Part shown: in pieces, positions 29,610 to 42,063 of the stretch
Layout of the letters: every line of letters starts with the position of its first letter
Numbering within the stretch: position 1 is the first letter of the stretch
DNA from: Dirofilaria immitis
Lineage: Eukaryota > Nematoda > Chromadorea > Rhabditida > Onchocercidae
NCBI GenBank assembly: GCA_024305405.1
Contig: JAKNDB010000109.1
Location: 5,580,001 to 5,644,000 of the forward strand
Direction: 5' to 3'
DNA: 64,000 bases
The notes under the pieces: model-generated
Database searches by the model: none
The model's input: the letters and a program-made list of their open reading frames with translations, nothing else
Told to the model about the DNA's origin: nothing
Made by a program: the position numbers and the translations under genes

Positions 29610-30769
29610 TTCAGTAACTTAGCAAATAATTTAACGGCATCACATTTAGACGTAAGCGTAATTCTAATCTAAAAGATGTTTAAATCTGGAATAATAAGTT
29701 CAGACACGCAAAAATAATGCAAATCTTTCATAAATTCATTTTATTATAACGATTTATGAGTACCGTAAACAGCTCTTTAGATTTTATCTTTAAATATTAC
29801 GATTGAAATAAATAATACTGAAAATGAGATAGCAAGACACAATTAGCGAAGCCAAAATCTTTGTTAATTACTTGCATATTCATTGCTGAAATTAGCTATT
29901 TAATTTATTCAAGTCATCACCAAAAAAGAGAAAAGTAAGATGAACAAGATAAATTTATAATGCAAACGTATAATAATCATTCAGACTACGCCGAATTCAT
30001 ATCAGAACCATTTCAATAATCACATTACAATCAGGTTTACTAAATAAATTTCCAAAAGATATATGCATAGTTGACAAATGCGAACTTATCAGTACTAAAC
30101 CAACTCATTAGATAAAATAAATAAAATAAGGGGAAGAAGAGAAAAGGTATGAGACATTACAAAAATGATATTTCCGTACACTTTTATTACCTGATTATTC
30201 AAAGTACACATGCTGGATAAAATGGTACTTTTTGTCAAGATGCTGAGCAAATAATAGTATTATATGCACATGATCCATTAATAAATAAAACTGAATATGA
30301 ATTCACTAAATTTCTGTAATGGGTCTCTTGAAGCTGTATTGAAATTTAAATACGTAAATATTTTGTTTTCAATTGGGATCATAGTGTACTAAAACTGATT
30401 TTGTTAATATTTTAATACTTATGCGATTTCAATGTTTCATAAAAAGATGGGTAATTCTTATTTAAAAATCATTATCATTTTTTATCAGGAATAAAAATCT
30501 TTCACTTTGCTACCGCTGATAAAGACTTTTATTTCACTTTAAATTTCATCTTGAAAAACTTTACAAAATATTTTTTCCCAGAAATCTAATATACATCAGA
30601 CCGTTTAATGAAGAATTATTGTTAGAGCAAATAATTTGCTTACAGAAGCAGCTTTTTTGATGAAGAATCGAAAATAATCTGAAGACAGATTTTTGGTAGC
30701 AAAGCTATTGTTTACGTGATCAGGGCATAAATGCAGTACAGTAGGTCTATGTTTGTATAGTTGTGTTTA
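29610..30769. repeat. Inverted-duplication arm A' (1,160 bp)
   Basis: Reverse complement of 27443-28599. The homology stops sharply at both ends: TTCAGTAACTT at 29610, and TGTGTTTA at 30769 before AACATCT. The 1.01-kb spacer between A and A' contains arm B and about 740 bp of unique AT-rich sequence. Confidence 0.93.
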
Positions 30770-33700
30770 ACATCTATTAAGATTATCGTTACTCCAGTAA
30801 AGTAAACTGAATATTTTAAATTTTTTTTTAATTTTGAAAGAAAATTTTGATTACCTGTAAAATTATAGTGCTCAGAAAGTGTGCCTGTATATTTATTATC
30901 AGAAATGCTTTTAAAAATTTGATCAATCGCGAATACAATGCAATGAGTTAGTAACTCACACAGTTTTTTCTTTTTTTTTTTTTCAATATGGAAATTAAAC
31001 AGTCAAATGCTTATTCATGATAGAGCATTCCTTCTAATCCAGAACTGTTATTTCACAATAAATGACAATGCGATTCTTTTCTCCGCTTTGTGGCTTGTCT
31101 ACAGTAATAAATGGATTCGAAAATGGATGCTTTATTATAAAGAACCAGAAATTCATTACATGATTGTTTAAAGTGATGAAACGACAAGTCTTTGGCTTAT
31201 AGGAAGAGAACCAGCGATCTTTTCATGTATTGCAAATTGTTTAGTCAATTACACACAACTGATGTTCACAAAGAGATTTTTCAGAAAATATTCGTCCGCA
31301 ATGGAATTCCAAGAATTCCGCAAAAAAAAGTATGCAATAACACAACCAGGATCTCTTTAAGTCCTATGTAATATTTCGTTGCGGCGTATTCACGGTAAAA
31401 TATGTTAATTAACATTTTAAGAATCACGATGTCTATCACTCTCTATTTTCTTGAAACTTTCAAAAATGTTCTGACATCAATCAAACTAGCGGCTGCTATT
31501 TTTATAGTTTCATGATGTATTCAAAGAAAAAAGAAATCTTTAATTTTATTATAATCCCTTAAAAATATATTAAGAACAAGTCCTACGGATTCACAAAATT
31601 ACTAGTAAAATCAAATTAAACATCAATATTATTAGCTCGTTATAATTCAGCACTCAATGAAATATCTGTCAAGAAAAATGCTTGAAATAGGGAAAAATAA
31701 CAAAAATATATTTCTTAATAGTTTATTCTTAATGACCTTTTTAAATGCCATTAACTTATCAGATTCGAAATAGTTTGACTTGAAAATTTGAATAATTTAA
31801 AAAAAAAAGAAAAAAAACCAAATGATCTCGAAAAGTTGGGTAATAGAACCGAACGTTTTTGGGTGCCAATAAAAATAGCGTTGATTTAACGGTAGAAGCA
31901 GTGTAATGGGATGGAAAAGGAAGAGTGAATAATGATCTTCTTGAATTAATGAGACAAATCTCTGGTAACAGCAGGGATTGGGAAACACGATGAATGTCTA
32001 TAGCATTCGTCGTATTTCCCATATAAGACAAGTGGCAGAAACTGCTACTTCCCTTTTCGCTCAATTAAATGCCGATTTTATGCTACGCCTATTAAAACAT
32101 CTTTCTGCTGACAATTTCACTTCTATTGCGGCTTTTATTATCTAAAATCTATTTCTGTGACCATAAAGGAGAACTTCAATTTCACCTTCTAATATAATAA
32201 AATTCGAATGTTACTTTTCATCTCGTTTACCTGTATTTCACATTACATCATTCATTGCTATACTACCTTTAGATATTTTCACTAGTTCTTCCAATTTTTG
32301 CTGATTTTTAAAATTGTGAATCATAGATTATAATTAGGATCCTCGAATGTCCACAACGATTCGTGAAAAAGTGGGCGATTTCAAATCTAACTCGCAATTA
32401 GATCACGTCAGTTGCCAGTTGGGATGAACCTTTTTTCATAGTAATACATGCTGACCTGAAAATCTCTTAGCTATAATCAATTCTAATCAAATTCATTTAT
32501 GATTTTAATTGTAGAAAGGCTAATAAATTTCAAAAAAATATACGTTATTGATTGCATCAGAATCAGATTTCTCAACCCAAAGACACTTGAAAATTCTTGT
32601 GGTGCTTCCTATATACTTTATATATGTGAGCTACATCCAATATGCTGTATAGATATCACAAAAATTATCAAATATTTAGTGCAACGCTTTTCTTCGTCAA
32701 TGTTTCATAATTGTAAAAATTAACATGTATCTCACGAATCATTGACTGTTGTAACAATCTTCCTTTGAGAATCCTCCAGTACACTACGATATGTATCTAC
32801 TAAGCCGAATAAATATAACTTCAGGATATTTGTTAAAATTTTAAAGCTATGAACGGTTAAGAAGTAGAATATGGATCAAAACTTACAAGGCTGGAAAGCT
32901 TGCTCTCAAATCAATAGCACTAATTATAGAAGCAATACAGTTTTGATGGTTCATGAAACATGTAGATGTGTCTTCATCAAAATTTTTTAGCATCAACAGT
33001 GATAGGTTATAATTCATGCACGACTAATTTTTTTATTTTTAGTAATTTTGATGGATTTGTAAATGCACTCTATCGAAATCTAAAAATTTGGCCTTAGTTG
33101 TGAGAAATATACTGTGCAGCAGCATCAAAAAAACTTGCATGTATAGAAAGATATATATGATTCGGTAGACACTGTTGGGAAGTTAGGAGGTAACAATATA
33201 CTGCTATTAATTTCAGAAGATTCTATTTTCTACCTTCTTCACTCGTCATCAGAATCAGTATATATTGTTAATGTTATTATCTTTTCCAAAGATATCTATT
33301 TCCATTTACAACTCACTCCAGACTTACATTGAAACATTTTTTGGTATTCATCAGTGAGGAGCTTCTAAGTTGAGGAATTTTAGGAAAAATTCGCGTTTTA
33401 GTTACTGACTTCAGCCAACAGTTTTCAAAATATGATTTCTGTTTCAGTAAATTTAAAAAGTCGTTGTCCCACAAAACACTGATTTCAAAAAAAATAACTG
33501 CATTTCCTGATAAAATTAATTAGTAAATGAAATTTGTAGAGCAGGAAATTATTTCAGTACATCGAGGCAGATGTGAGAAACTATTATTAACCGAAAACTA
33601 GTGTGTTACCAAAGAATCACACAAGACGGGAATGACAAGGATATCCATTTCACAGAATCGTAAAAGGGCATCTTAATTTCAGAATGATCGTTCAACGATC

Positions 33701-34642
33701 AGAAAAAGTGCGGCAGCGACAAAAGTAAACTGGAAGCTATTGTTCAGAAATTACAGTATGACGATATTTGGATTTTTTTTTGGATACAATGATAATTTAG
33801 AAAATACGGTAGGTGTAATTGCGCTTCACACGCATCTCGCGCTAAAGAGGTACGTACTAAAAGTCATTATTGAAGGAAGTTCTTTTTCCGCCGATCATCC
33901 ATGAGACGATGCTGAAAAGACATTAGTTTTTTGTTATCGAAGTAAAAGTCGTCACTTCCATTCGTCCGTTTCAATTGACTGATTCTTTCCCTTTTTCTCT
34001 CTTTTCTTTCGGAAATAAGGATCATATAGAGGGTGTTAATAGTTTATGATTTACAAGTAAAAACTGAATATTCCTTAACTGCTCAGAATCAATTGTAACT
34101 AGCAACGCAATACCTGTAACAATCCAGCATTCAAAACGATATTTTTTCATTGCTTCTCGTAGCATATGTTTTTAAAACATAGCTATGGAAAACAGCATTT
34201 TTATAATACCATAGTCTTTGCAAATGGTCTCAACCTTTTCCATAGAATTTTTGATTTATTGAATTTTCATCATGAAATCTTTGCAATGCATGTATTGTCT
34301 ACTAGTATGACAAACGTTTTACTTTTCCATATTTTTCTCTTCCTTAGTTTTTCAAAAGGATTATCATCTCTTAACGCTTTTTAAAACGTTTTTGACTTTT
34401 ATCATTTAAGTTCAGCCAAAGATTTGTTTCGTTCATACGAAATAATTGAGCTTTTTCCTTCAAACTAATGAAAATCATCAAAAAAAAAAATTCCTTATTA
34501 ATTACTTGATTATTTTAATGGTTCTTACTATCTTTTAACATGATACTAATGTATGATTTTCGAATAATTAATGTAAAATTTTCTTCTGATTTAACTATTA
34601 AAATCATTGGAACAATCCGTTATTGATACATTTTTGAATTGT
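30770..34642. other. Gene-poor AT-rich sequence
   Basis: This stretch lies between arms A' and B'. Several open frames of 60-100 codons are present on both strands (for example 31759-32064 minus), but none has a domain signature or a consistent exon structure. No RNA gene or transposon was recognised. Confidence 0.45.
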
Positions 34643-34914
34643 TGTACAAGTGTACAACAGATAAAATTAAAAGGACCTTCAAAAGAAACTAAGAGATTTT
34701 GGCTTTCGAACATTTTTTTAGTCCGCCTTTTGATAGAGTTTTAAAGCTTCCAAAGATTCATATCTTTTTGTATTTGAGTCCATGTACAGTTAAAATTATC
34801 TTTCCTATTATATTGATTTAAATAAATGAGTAACAATCCGGTTTTCCGTATGATAAATAAATTATTTATCGTTTTTCAAAATCTATTCATCCCCGGTGTG
34901 AATAGTAGTATTGA
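34643..34914. repeat. Inverted-duplication arm B' (272 bp)
   Basis: Reverse complement of 28601-28872. Its left end has a short dyad, GTTGTACA-AG-TGTACAAC (34641-34658). The match ends at TTGA (34914), after which the flank TTCCGACG differs from the arm A/B junction. Confidence 0.93.
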
Positions 34915-35030
34915 TTCCGACGATTTCTGCCATATTATATCGGTCTGCAATTTTGAATGTTTTTAGAAATATGATAGACTCTTTGTTTCTAATTCCACAT
35001 TTTCTCTGTAATTTTTTTTTCTTACTAGGG

Positions 35031-35262
35031 TGTTGTCCAAAACATATTTCTAGAGATATTCCAAGCTTTACAAATTATATGAGTAGGAAAAAGGATAACA
35101 AGGAAATAGCCGTTGCTCATAATATATATTTTCGAAATGATTCTTTAAAAGAGAATAATGAAAAAATTCAACAGATCGAAATCAATTGTTTTAGTCTTTC
35201 AAATGGAAATAAATCGCTGAAATATTGTTCACACATCGAATCAATTTATCATCATAGCTAAT
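35031..35262 (+). CDS. Possible exon of unknown gene
   Basis: A good polypyrimidine acceptor (TTTTTTTTCTTACTAG, ending near 35030) is followed by an open frame to a TAA at about 35262. It reads polar sequence such as SRKKDNKEIAVAHNIYF and NEKIQQIEINCFSLSNGNKS. The open frame itself begins at the end of repeat arm B'. There is no recognised family. It could be a terminal exon of a short gene or chance coding potential; the next gene, TLX-class, starts 1.3 kb downstream. Confidence 0.25.
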
Positions 35263-36561
35263 ATTAAAAAGATCAAGAAAGATTCAATAAGGGCTAAAAA
35301 CCTAACAAACACCTTTAGGTAACACATACAATTGATTTAAAAACTGCTCTACTTGTATGGTACAGTATTAACTTTAAAAAAAAATGAGTTATTAAAATTA
35401 GTGTTTGACATTCAGTTTCTCCTATTCTCCTATTTTTATGCTTGAATATTGATGAATGTGTCTGTGAGAAGTCAAAGAAACCTGAAAGATAAATATTCAG
35501 TGATAAATATGAAGCGGTTTAAAATTATTATTTGTTCACATGACTGGTTCTAACAATAATAGTGCAAACTACCATTTGAAAATACATAGTAGAACTTTGA
35601 GATATTAAATTGCATACGATAAATTACTGAGCATTGAAAGGTTTTCTTATTTTCTGTACTGAAGATATACGGTACTGAACAGCGTAGTGAATATATATGC
35701 ATGTTTATATACTGATATATATCTCTGTTTCAAATTCATAAGACTAATCATTTATTTATTCAAGTTTCTCTTCATGTTTCATTTTGTTATATCCTTTTGC
35801 ATTTATGATTTCTATGTAAAACGCTGAAATTGGGAAACATTTAGAAGACTGATAAATAACAACGAAAGGATTGAGATGTCAGGAATATTAGTATAATACT
35901 TCTTGATTGAGAGATTAATAGTTAAGCTGAGTTCAATTTCGGTGAAATAATAAATGGTTGGGAGAGGGAATGATGGAAACGAATTGCTTGTTGATTAAGT
36001 TGTTGTCTCAATCAATGTTTGCCGTGTAGTAAAATGGTAATTTATGTTTTTAATATGTATGCGTTATTTAGATATTGCAATATCCTTTATTTCAATTTCA
36101 AATATTCCCTAATAAATTTTTCAAATATGATGCTTTTAGTTCATTTGATTTTGTCAGTTTTCCTGATGGCATGAATTATGAAATATTTGCTAGATAGCCA
36201 CATATGTGTTTTTATAATAGTTCATTTCTGAGTTTGGCAAAATATATTTAAATTTCCATGAATTTTATATGAAATTTCAAAATTTGTTAACTTTTAATAG
36301 TCAGCGTTCACTTATAACCTAGTAAAAATACCTGAAATTTTGAACATTAAATTTTATTTTGCATTTCTTCTTTTTATTCAACGTAATCAACAATTAAAAA
36401 ATTAGCCAGCTACTAGTCAGTTAGAAGACGATGATATATTCACTGATGATATCTATGATATGTTTCATCTCATCTAATGCTTTCTTACTGTTTAATCGTG
36501 CATTTAGATTATATCATTTCTAGATTTATTTTGTTCTGACTTCATTCCAGTTTTTCCTGCT

Positions 36562-38790
36562 ATGTCTATTGCCACCATATCAACCAATAAATTACCATTC
36601 ACTATTCAAACCATTCTGGGCGATGGCGAAGAACAAAAGAAAATTTCCGAATGGGAGAAACCAATTTTTGAAAGTAATCTATCAAGAAAAAACTGCAACA
36701 AGGATTGCTTGCCTCGATATCTTCTTACTAATTCCATTGTTCCATATCACTTACCTCGTCAAAGCACAATGGCTGCATTCGAAGTTACATCTACATCGCC
36801 TTTTAATAATCACTGTAAATTTATCCATAATCAACTATTAGCTTCTAGAATAAAAGTTCAGGATTATTGTCACTACAATTACTTTTCTTTCTCTACACAA
36901 TATTCACCTATACGATACGGACTTGTTTCCAGTTCGTCAGCTCTGCCTAATCGATTTGCACAATTCAGCAAGTTTAGTGACTTGCACAAATTATTCGGCG
37001 TAGAATTCGGGAAATTGTCCGCAAATTTTTTAAATCAATCGTGTATTTCCTTCAGTTCTAATTCATCCGACTCTAAAATTATGAAAGCTCCTAATCACAC
37101 GCAAAATATATTGCACATTAATCTAAATCATTTATGTGATGGATTTTGTTCAGATAAAAATTCTGCACTTTTCCCAACTGTTATTGCATCTCACGGATCT
37201 GCTGCTATAGACTATATAGAAAGCGAATCAGCAAAGCTACAAAATCGACAAAATAATTCTACGGCATCACGGCATATCAGACAACGTCATCAGAGTCACA
37301 TCTCAACAGTTCACAAGAAATCGCGTACGTCTTTTACCAAAAACAGGTCCGCTTTTTAATTTAAAATATTTTTGTGTTTCAGTCTTCCTCATATTTTTAA
37401 TCAAAACATCTTACAAAATTCATTATAGTCATCTTTCATAATGCTACCTTTTCGAGTCTCGCAGAAAAGGTATTTTGAAACCACACGGAACGGAAATGAC
37501 GGAAATAACGGAGTAATATCAGTACAAAACAACATATTCTCAGAAGCTGCTTACAAGCTGAAGAGCTGCAACGTATTGGCCAGAGAAATCAAGCGATTCA
37601 AGTCGATGAAGATCTAAAAATGGGTATTTTAAACGGATCGCTTTTCGGCGCGCATCTTTAAGCCTTTTGCTTGTCAATGTCTAACATGAAACAAAAAAAA
37701 CGCGTCAGCAAGAAATGCGCAGAACAAATTACTAGATTTAGTCCCAGTAATTTTCTTTCCTTCCTTTAAAAGAATAAATTTGTTGCAATACTTACAGCGA
37801 ATTTATTCTTCCTCTCATATTCACTTTAATCTTAAGCAGTTTGATCCTCTTGAATATTTTATTCATTTCTGCATTATGTTATTTACATCAATCAAACAAG
37901 CATATCACTTTAAATATTTTTTTATGCTGTCATTATTGGCTACTTTTATCTATATATTATAATTCCTCTACTTGATACTATCTGTAAAATATTTTTAATT
38001 TGCAATACTCATTTTAAATTTAAGGTAGCATCATTGGAATCCAGGTTTCTAGCACAAAAATATTTGGCAAGTACCGAACGAATGAATTTGGCGAATCAAC
38101 TAGAAATGAGCGATGTACAAATTAAAACATGGTTCCAAAACAGGCGTACAAAATGGAGGTGAATTTAAACTTTTAGTTTTATATTTTATATAACGCCAAT
38201 TAACGGTTTCGCAATACAGTGATAGTTTCCTTCTGAAAAGAAGTCTTTATAACTTAAAAACATAATTTCTGTTGGTTTTTCATCCAAATCTTTTTCTTTG
38301 TTGTTAAAAAATCACTATAAGCTTGATGAATTACTTTAATGATGCAGCTATTAATAATATTTAAAACGGTTTTTAATATCCGATTGATAAAATTACGTTT
38401 GCATTTGGTTAACTGTCTGCTGATTATCTGAAAATTTTCATTTCTGAACTATTCCCAGTATTTGTAATGTTCACACCGAAGTAAAATAAGTGGATATAAA
38501 ATAATTAGCATATTCTTCAATTAAAATCAGGAAAAGTTCTTTGAAAAGTGAAACACACACACTATTGCAGAAGGCAAGAGGCAGAAGAAAAAGGATACGA
38601 AGACAAAGAGAAAGTCAAAACGATGTCCTGCTATTCCAAATACTTTTTGCCAGACCTGATATTGCACTTTGACCGAATTTTTTCGATGGATAAACAGATA
38701 ATTTGTTGGAGAGATAGCAAGAAAATCGTTTCAAAAACTTCATTTTCTAATTCAGATACGTCAAGTCCTATAACCGATGTATTAGAGTAG
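36562..38790 (+). CDS. TLX (HOX11/C15)-class homeobox transcription factor
   Basis: Homeodomain transcription factor, nuclear. Exons: 36562-37346, 38025-38158, 38571-38790. Near the N-terminus, [10 protein letters not shown] fits the engrailed-homology (FxIxxIL) Groucho-binding motif, at the position where TLX proteins carry FGIDQIL. Exon 1 ends in the homeodomain arm ([10 protein letters not shown]). Exon 2 gives [17 protein letters not shown] and [14 protein letters not shown]. Threonine at homeodomain position 47 with [12 protein letters not shown] is the TLX signature. Exon 3 continues [12 protein letters not shown], like the TLX RRQTAEEREAER tail. As written, exons 1 and 2 do not join in frame. 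One more A in the A5 run at 37339-37343 would restore a homeodomain of the expected length with Q12 followed directly by V13, and a phase-0 intron. BarH is less likely because position 49 is F, not Y. Confidence 0.88.
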
Positions 38791-39477
38791 GATGTAGCTG
38801 AAAATAACGGATGACAGTGTCTTCAATTTGATTCATAATTTAAAAATTCCATTAAGGCCGCATTTATCTTTGCGTCTTTCTGACTATTCGCGCGTAATTA
38901 CGGAAATTGAGTCAATTTAAATCAATCACATCAATAGTCTCTCCACATATTCGAGAAATGTTTAAAATGCATGCTCTTATATTTTTCATTTAAAAGATTT
39001 TTTAAAAACTTCTAACAAAATATCTCTCAGAAGTTTCGTTCCGTCATAAAAATGTGTACAGTAGTGTCATTTGAAGTATTAGATATTTCAGAAAAAAAAC
39101 TATTTAACATTCTGAATTCAAAAACTGAAGGATTTAGAAATTTTTAAATGACTCCCATATTACCTATTCATTAAAAGGCTGAAACTAGAAGCTCAAATTA
39201 TTGTCATATGTTTGCTATAAATTCTTAATCTCATTTTTTCTTTCTCATCCTCCTTTCCTATTTTTACCCAAAGAATTTTATTTTATTGGAATTTCAGTAA
39301 AACGTTATAGAAACAATCTATAAATAATTCTACATATAGAGAAGCATTGTAGATGCTAATATCGGAACAAATGGCCAGTAAAACGATAGATGAAGAAAAA
39401 ATTTGGAAAAGCATATTAACATGAATTCATTACAGCACAGTTGATGATTGTACTGAGCGCATAAAAGCAGGCGAACT
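38791..39477. other. Short spacer between convergent homeobox genes
   Basis: The 687 bp between the two stop codons is AT-rich and contains the 3' ends of both genes. No other feature was seen. Polyadenylation signals cannot be fixed with confidence. Confidence 0.5.
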
Positions 39478-41041
39478 TTAACTTAAAATCAACTGAGATG
39501 AGAATAGCAACGTTCGATCCAATTCTATCCGTTTGCATTTGTAGCGTCTATTCTGGAACCAAATTTTTACTTGCGTAGAAGTAAGACCTAACGTTACTGC
39601 CAATCGTTCCCGTTCTGTTGCATTTACATATTGTTGCAGTTTGAATCGCTCTTCCAACTCACGTATCTGAAATTGAATTATCCGTGTTCTGTCATTTGCT
39701 CGTAGAGGAAGAGATTTTGATCTGTCTTCTTTTTCTGACCTAGCAGTTGCTAAGTAAATCAAAATTTGAAAAAATAATTTACTTTTTGTCAATGTATGTA
39801 TGTATATGCATAGAATGCTGTCTTTCTCTAACTTTCAGATCAATGACTAGACCTACTTGTTTACGAGTTTTTATGAGAAGATGTAAATAAATTGAACTTG
39901 ATAGTAGAAAACGTAGCAACTTATTATGGCCTATTAATTTGTAAAATATAAAGGAAAAGCCGTAGCTAAAAGAATGCTTTTTGTAAAATGTTCTTGATTC
40001 TATAAAAAGAATATAAAATAGTTTGAAACAACGAATTACTTGCACAAAATTTGAGATGGATTGAGCTGAATCGAGCGCAATGCAAACATAGAGTTAGGCA
40101 AAGAACAAATAATATTTGCATAATGTAATAAATTTATCAAAGCCACCTGAGATTGGGTAAATAAAACGCGAGGCTTTCGTCGCGTCGTCTGTTGCGAACG
40201 GAGCTGTACGGAAAATTTGTGGTTACCATCACAATCGGGGCGGCTAGCTGTTATATCGAGTCGCGAATTATGCATATCTGGATCTGGATTTATTCAGTAT
40301 AGAATGATTAAATTTTTACTCAGTTCAGGTTCATTAAACTGTAATACATTAAATTGTAATCTAACCGAATATAAATTATTGGTAAAACAACAATTAATGC
40401 TTGTAACAACTAGGCTATTATCATAACTGCTCCAAATCGACAATTCTCGAATCAGAAAATCGTATTTATTTTGAATTGCTAGTTCTAACATAGCTGTCAA
40501 TCATTCTCAATTCATTTCCTTCTTGGAATTTTGTGCTGAAAGTTTAGTAAATCAATCGATCAATTTGACAACTGATAAATTTATGGAGGAGTGACGAACA
40601 CTTACTCAAGTGTGTGTAAAATGCAAATTGTGATACAGTGGCGATAGATGGTAATCGTTCAGTGAAACCCAAATAGCGAATGTCATTCATCGATGTTAGC
40701 TGTTTCAGCGAAAAATTCTGTAATGGAAATACAGAAGATGATACGTCTGGAGTTGTTGGTAACGCTGATAATGTAGTATTGTTCGCCATAGATAAATTCC
40801 ATGGGAATTCGAATGTTGGCATTCGAGAATGAAGTACTGGTAATGAATTGTTACCCAGATTTACTGCGTGCAACTCAGGTTTCCTGGATATATAGAAATC
40901 TGGATGAGAAACAGACCAGCATTCGGGTCGTTGAGTCGGATTTTGGAATAAGTTTGTCAGCTGTTGTTCACGTTGATGATGATTAATGTAGCCATTAATG
41001 GAAGGTTTCATGATTGAAATCATTGAATCCAATTGATGCAA
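39478..41041 (-). CDS. ceh-28: NK-2/tinman-class homeobox transcription factor (CEH-28-like)
   Basis: Three exons join cleanly: 40606-41041, 40147-40277, 39478-39666 (251 codons, all phases consistent). The N-terminal part is Asn/Ser/Pro-rich. The homeodomain starts [12 protein letters not shown] in exon 2 and continues in exon 3 with [18 protein letters not shown] and [16 protein letters not shown]. Tyrosine at position 54 defines the NK-2 group. NRRYKCKR, rather than NHRYK, groups it with tinman/Nkx2-5. Among nematode NK-2 genes, CEH-22, CEH-24 and CEH-27 have, as I recall, NHRYK, leaving CEH-28 as the likely orthologue; the symbol is by elimination. FSLKQL in exon 1 may be a degenerate TN motif. 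The intron falls after homeodomain Q12 in phase 0. The protein ends shortly after the homeodomain. It converges on the TLX-class gene. Confidence 0.9.
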
Positions 41042-41999
41042 AATGAGAGGAGCGTCTGATGTGTTTCAAAAGTTTCTCACGCGGCTAATTTTTATCTTGA
41101 AATAATTTTCTAGTCCTCTTGTCCATGGATGATATGAAGAAATAGTATCTCACAGAGAGACGAAAACAGGTTCTAATGGGTTCCGAGATAATACGAATAA
41201 TAGATGTTACGGTATTAAAGTGTATTTACATAGTTAGCCAATCAGCAGTGCTCACTTCGAGGAGTTTTAAGTAAGGAAATTGAAAAATGAGAAGCGAAGA
41301 GGACGATAAAGGAGCAATGGATTGCATAATACACTTAAATGCGCTTTTCCTTGTATAATTGGGACCTATCATCATATCACTAATTTTAAACCTTTGTATC
41401 AATTTTCATTATCCATCAAGCATTCTATCAAAATATAATCTCTTTATTGATTCTGTCTTCTTTCTCATTATATATTACCTCGAAATTTATTGATATATCT
41501 AATAAATGAATATAAAGGATGAAATTTATGAATCCATTGAATGAAATAAATCAGTTTCGTAAATTCTTTGCATTATTAAAACTGCCTGCGATAATGCCTA
41601 CCTACCCATAATAAGTTTAACCCTCCAACACTTGGATATTTTTTGAAAATATTTTATCCATAACTTTTCCCTCATCATTTAGCATCATTTGAAAAAGAAG
41701 TTTCAAATTTTCTCATTTTAACTCACTATTCAATTTGGCTATTTATTTATACCTATTGCCACTCTATTGAGGCCTCACATATCTTACATGCTTACCTCTG
41801 CTATAAAAAGTTGTTTTGCTTTTTATTTTCAAGATGCATAAAATAATTTACTACATATAAAGACTGTTAAAATAACTTCCAATGACAAATAGATCGCCAA
41901 CAGTTTATCAAGAAATCGCTATATAGAAGTAAGTAATTTTACTTCATTCAGTGAATACCTTTTAAGTGGTATTTAACAGTACCTTATCTTAATAGTATT

Positions 42000-42063
<64 letters not shown>

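Noticed and set aside
37540..37660. Open stretch within the first TLX intron ([20 protein letters not shown])
   Set aside because: Inserting it would break the homeodomain, and it does not supply the phase needed. A one-base error in the A run explains the junction better.
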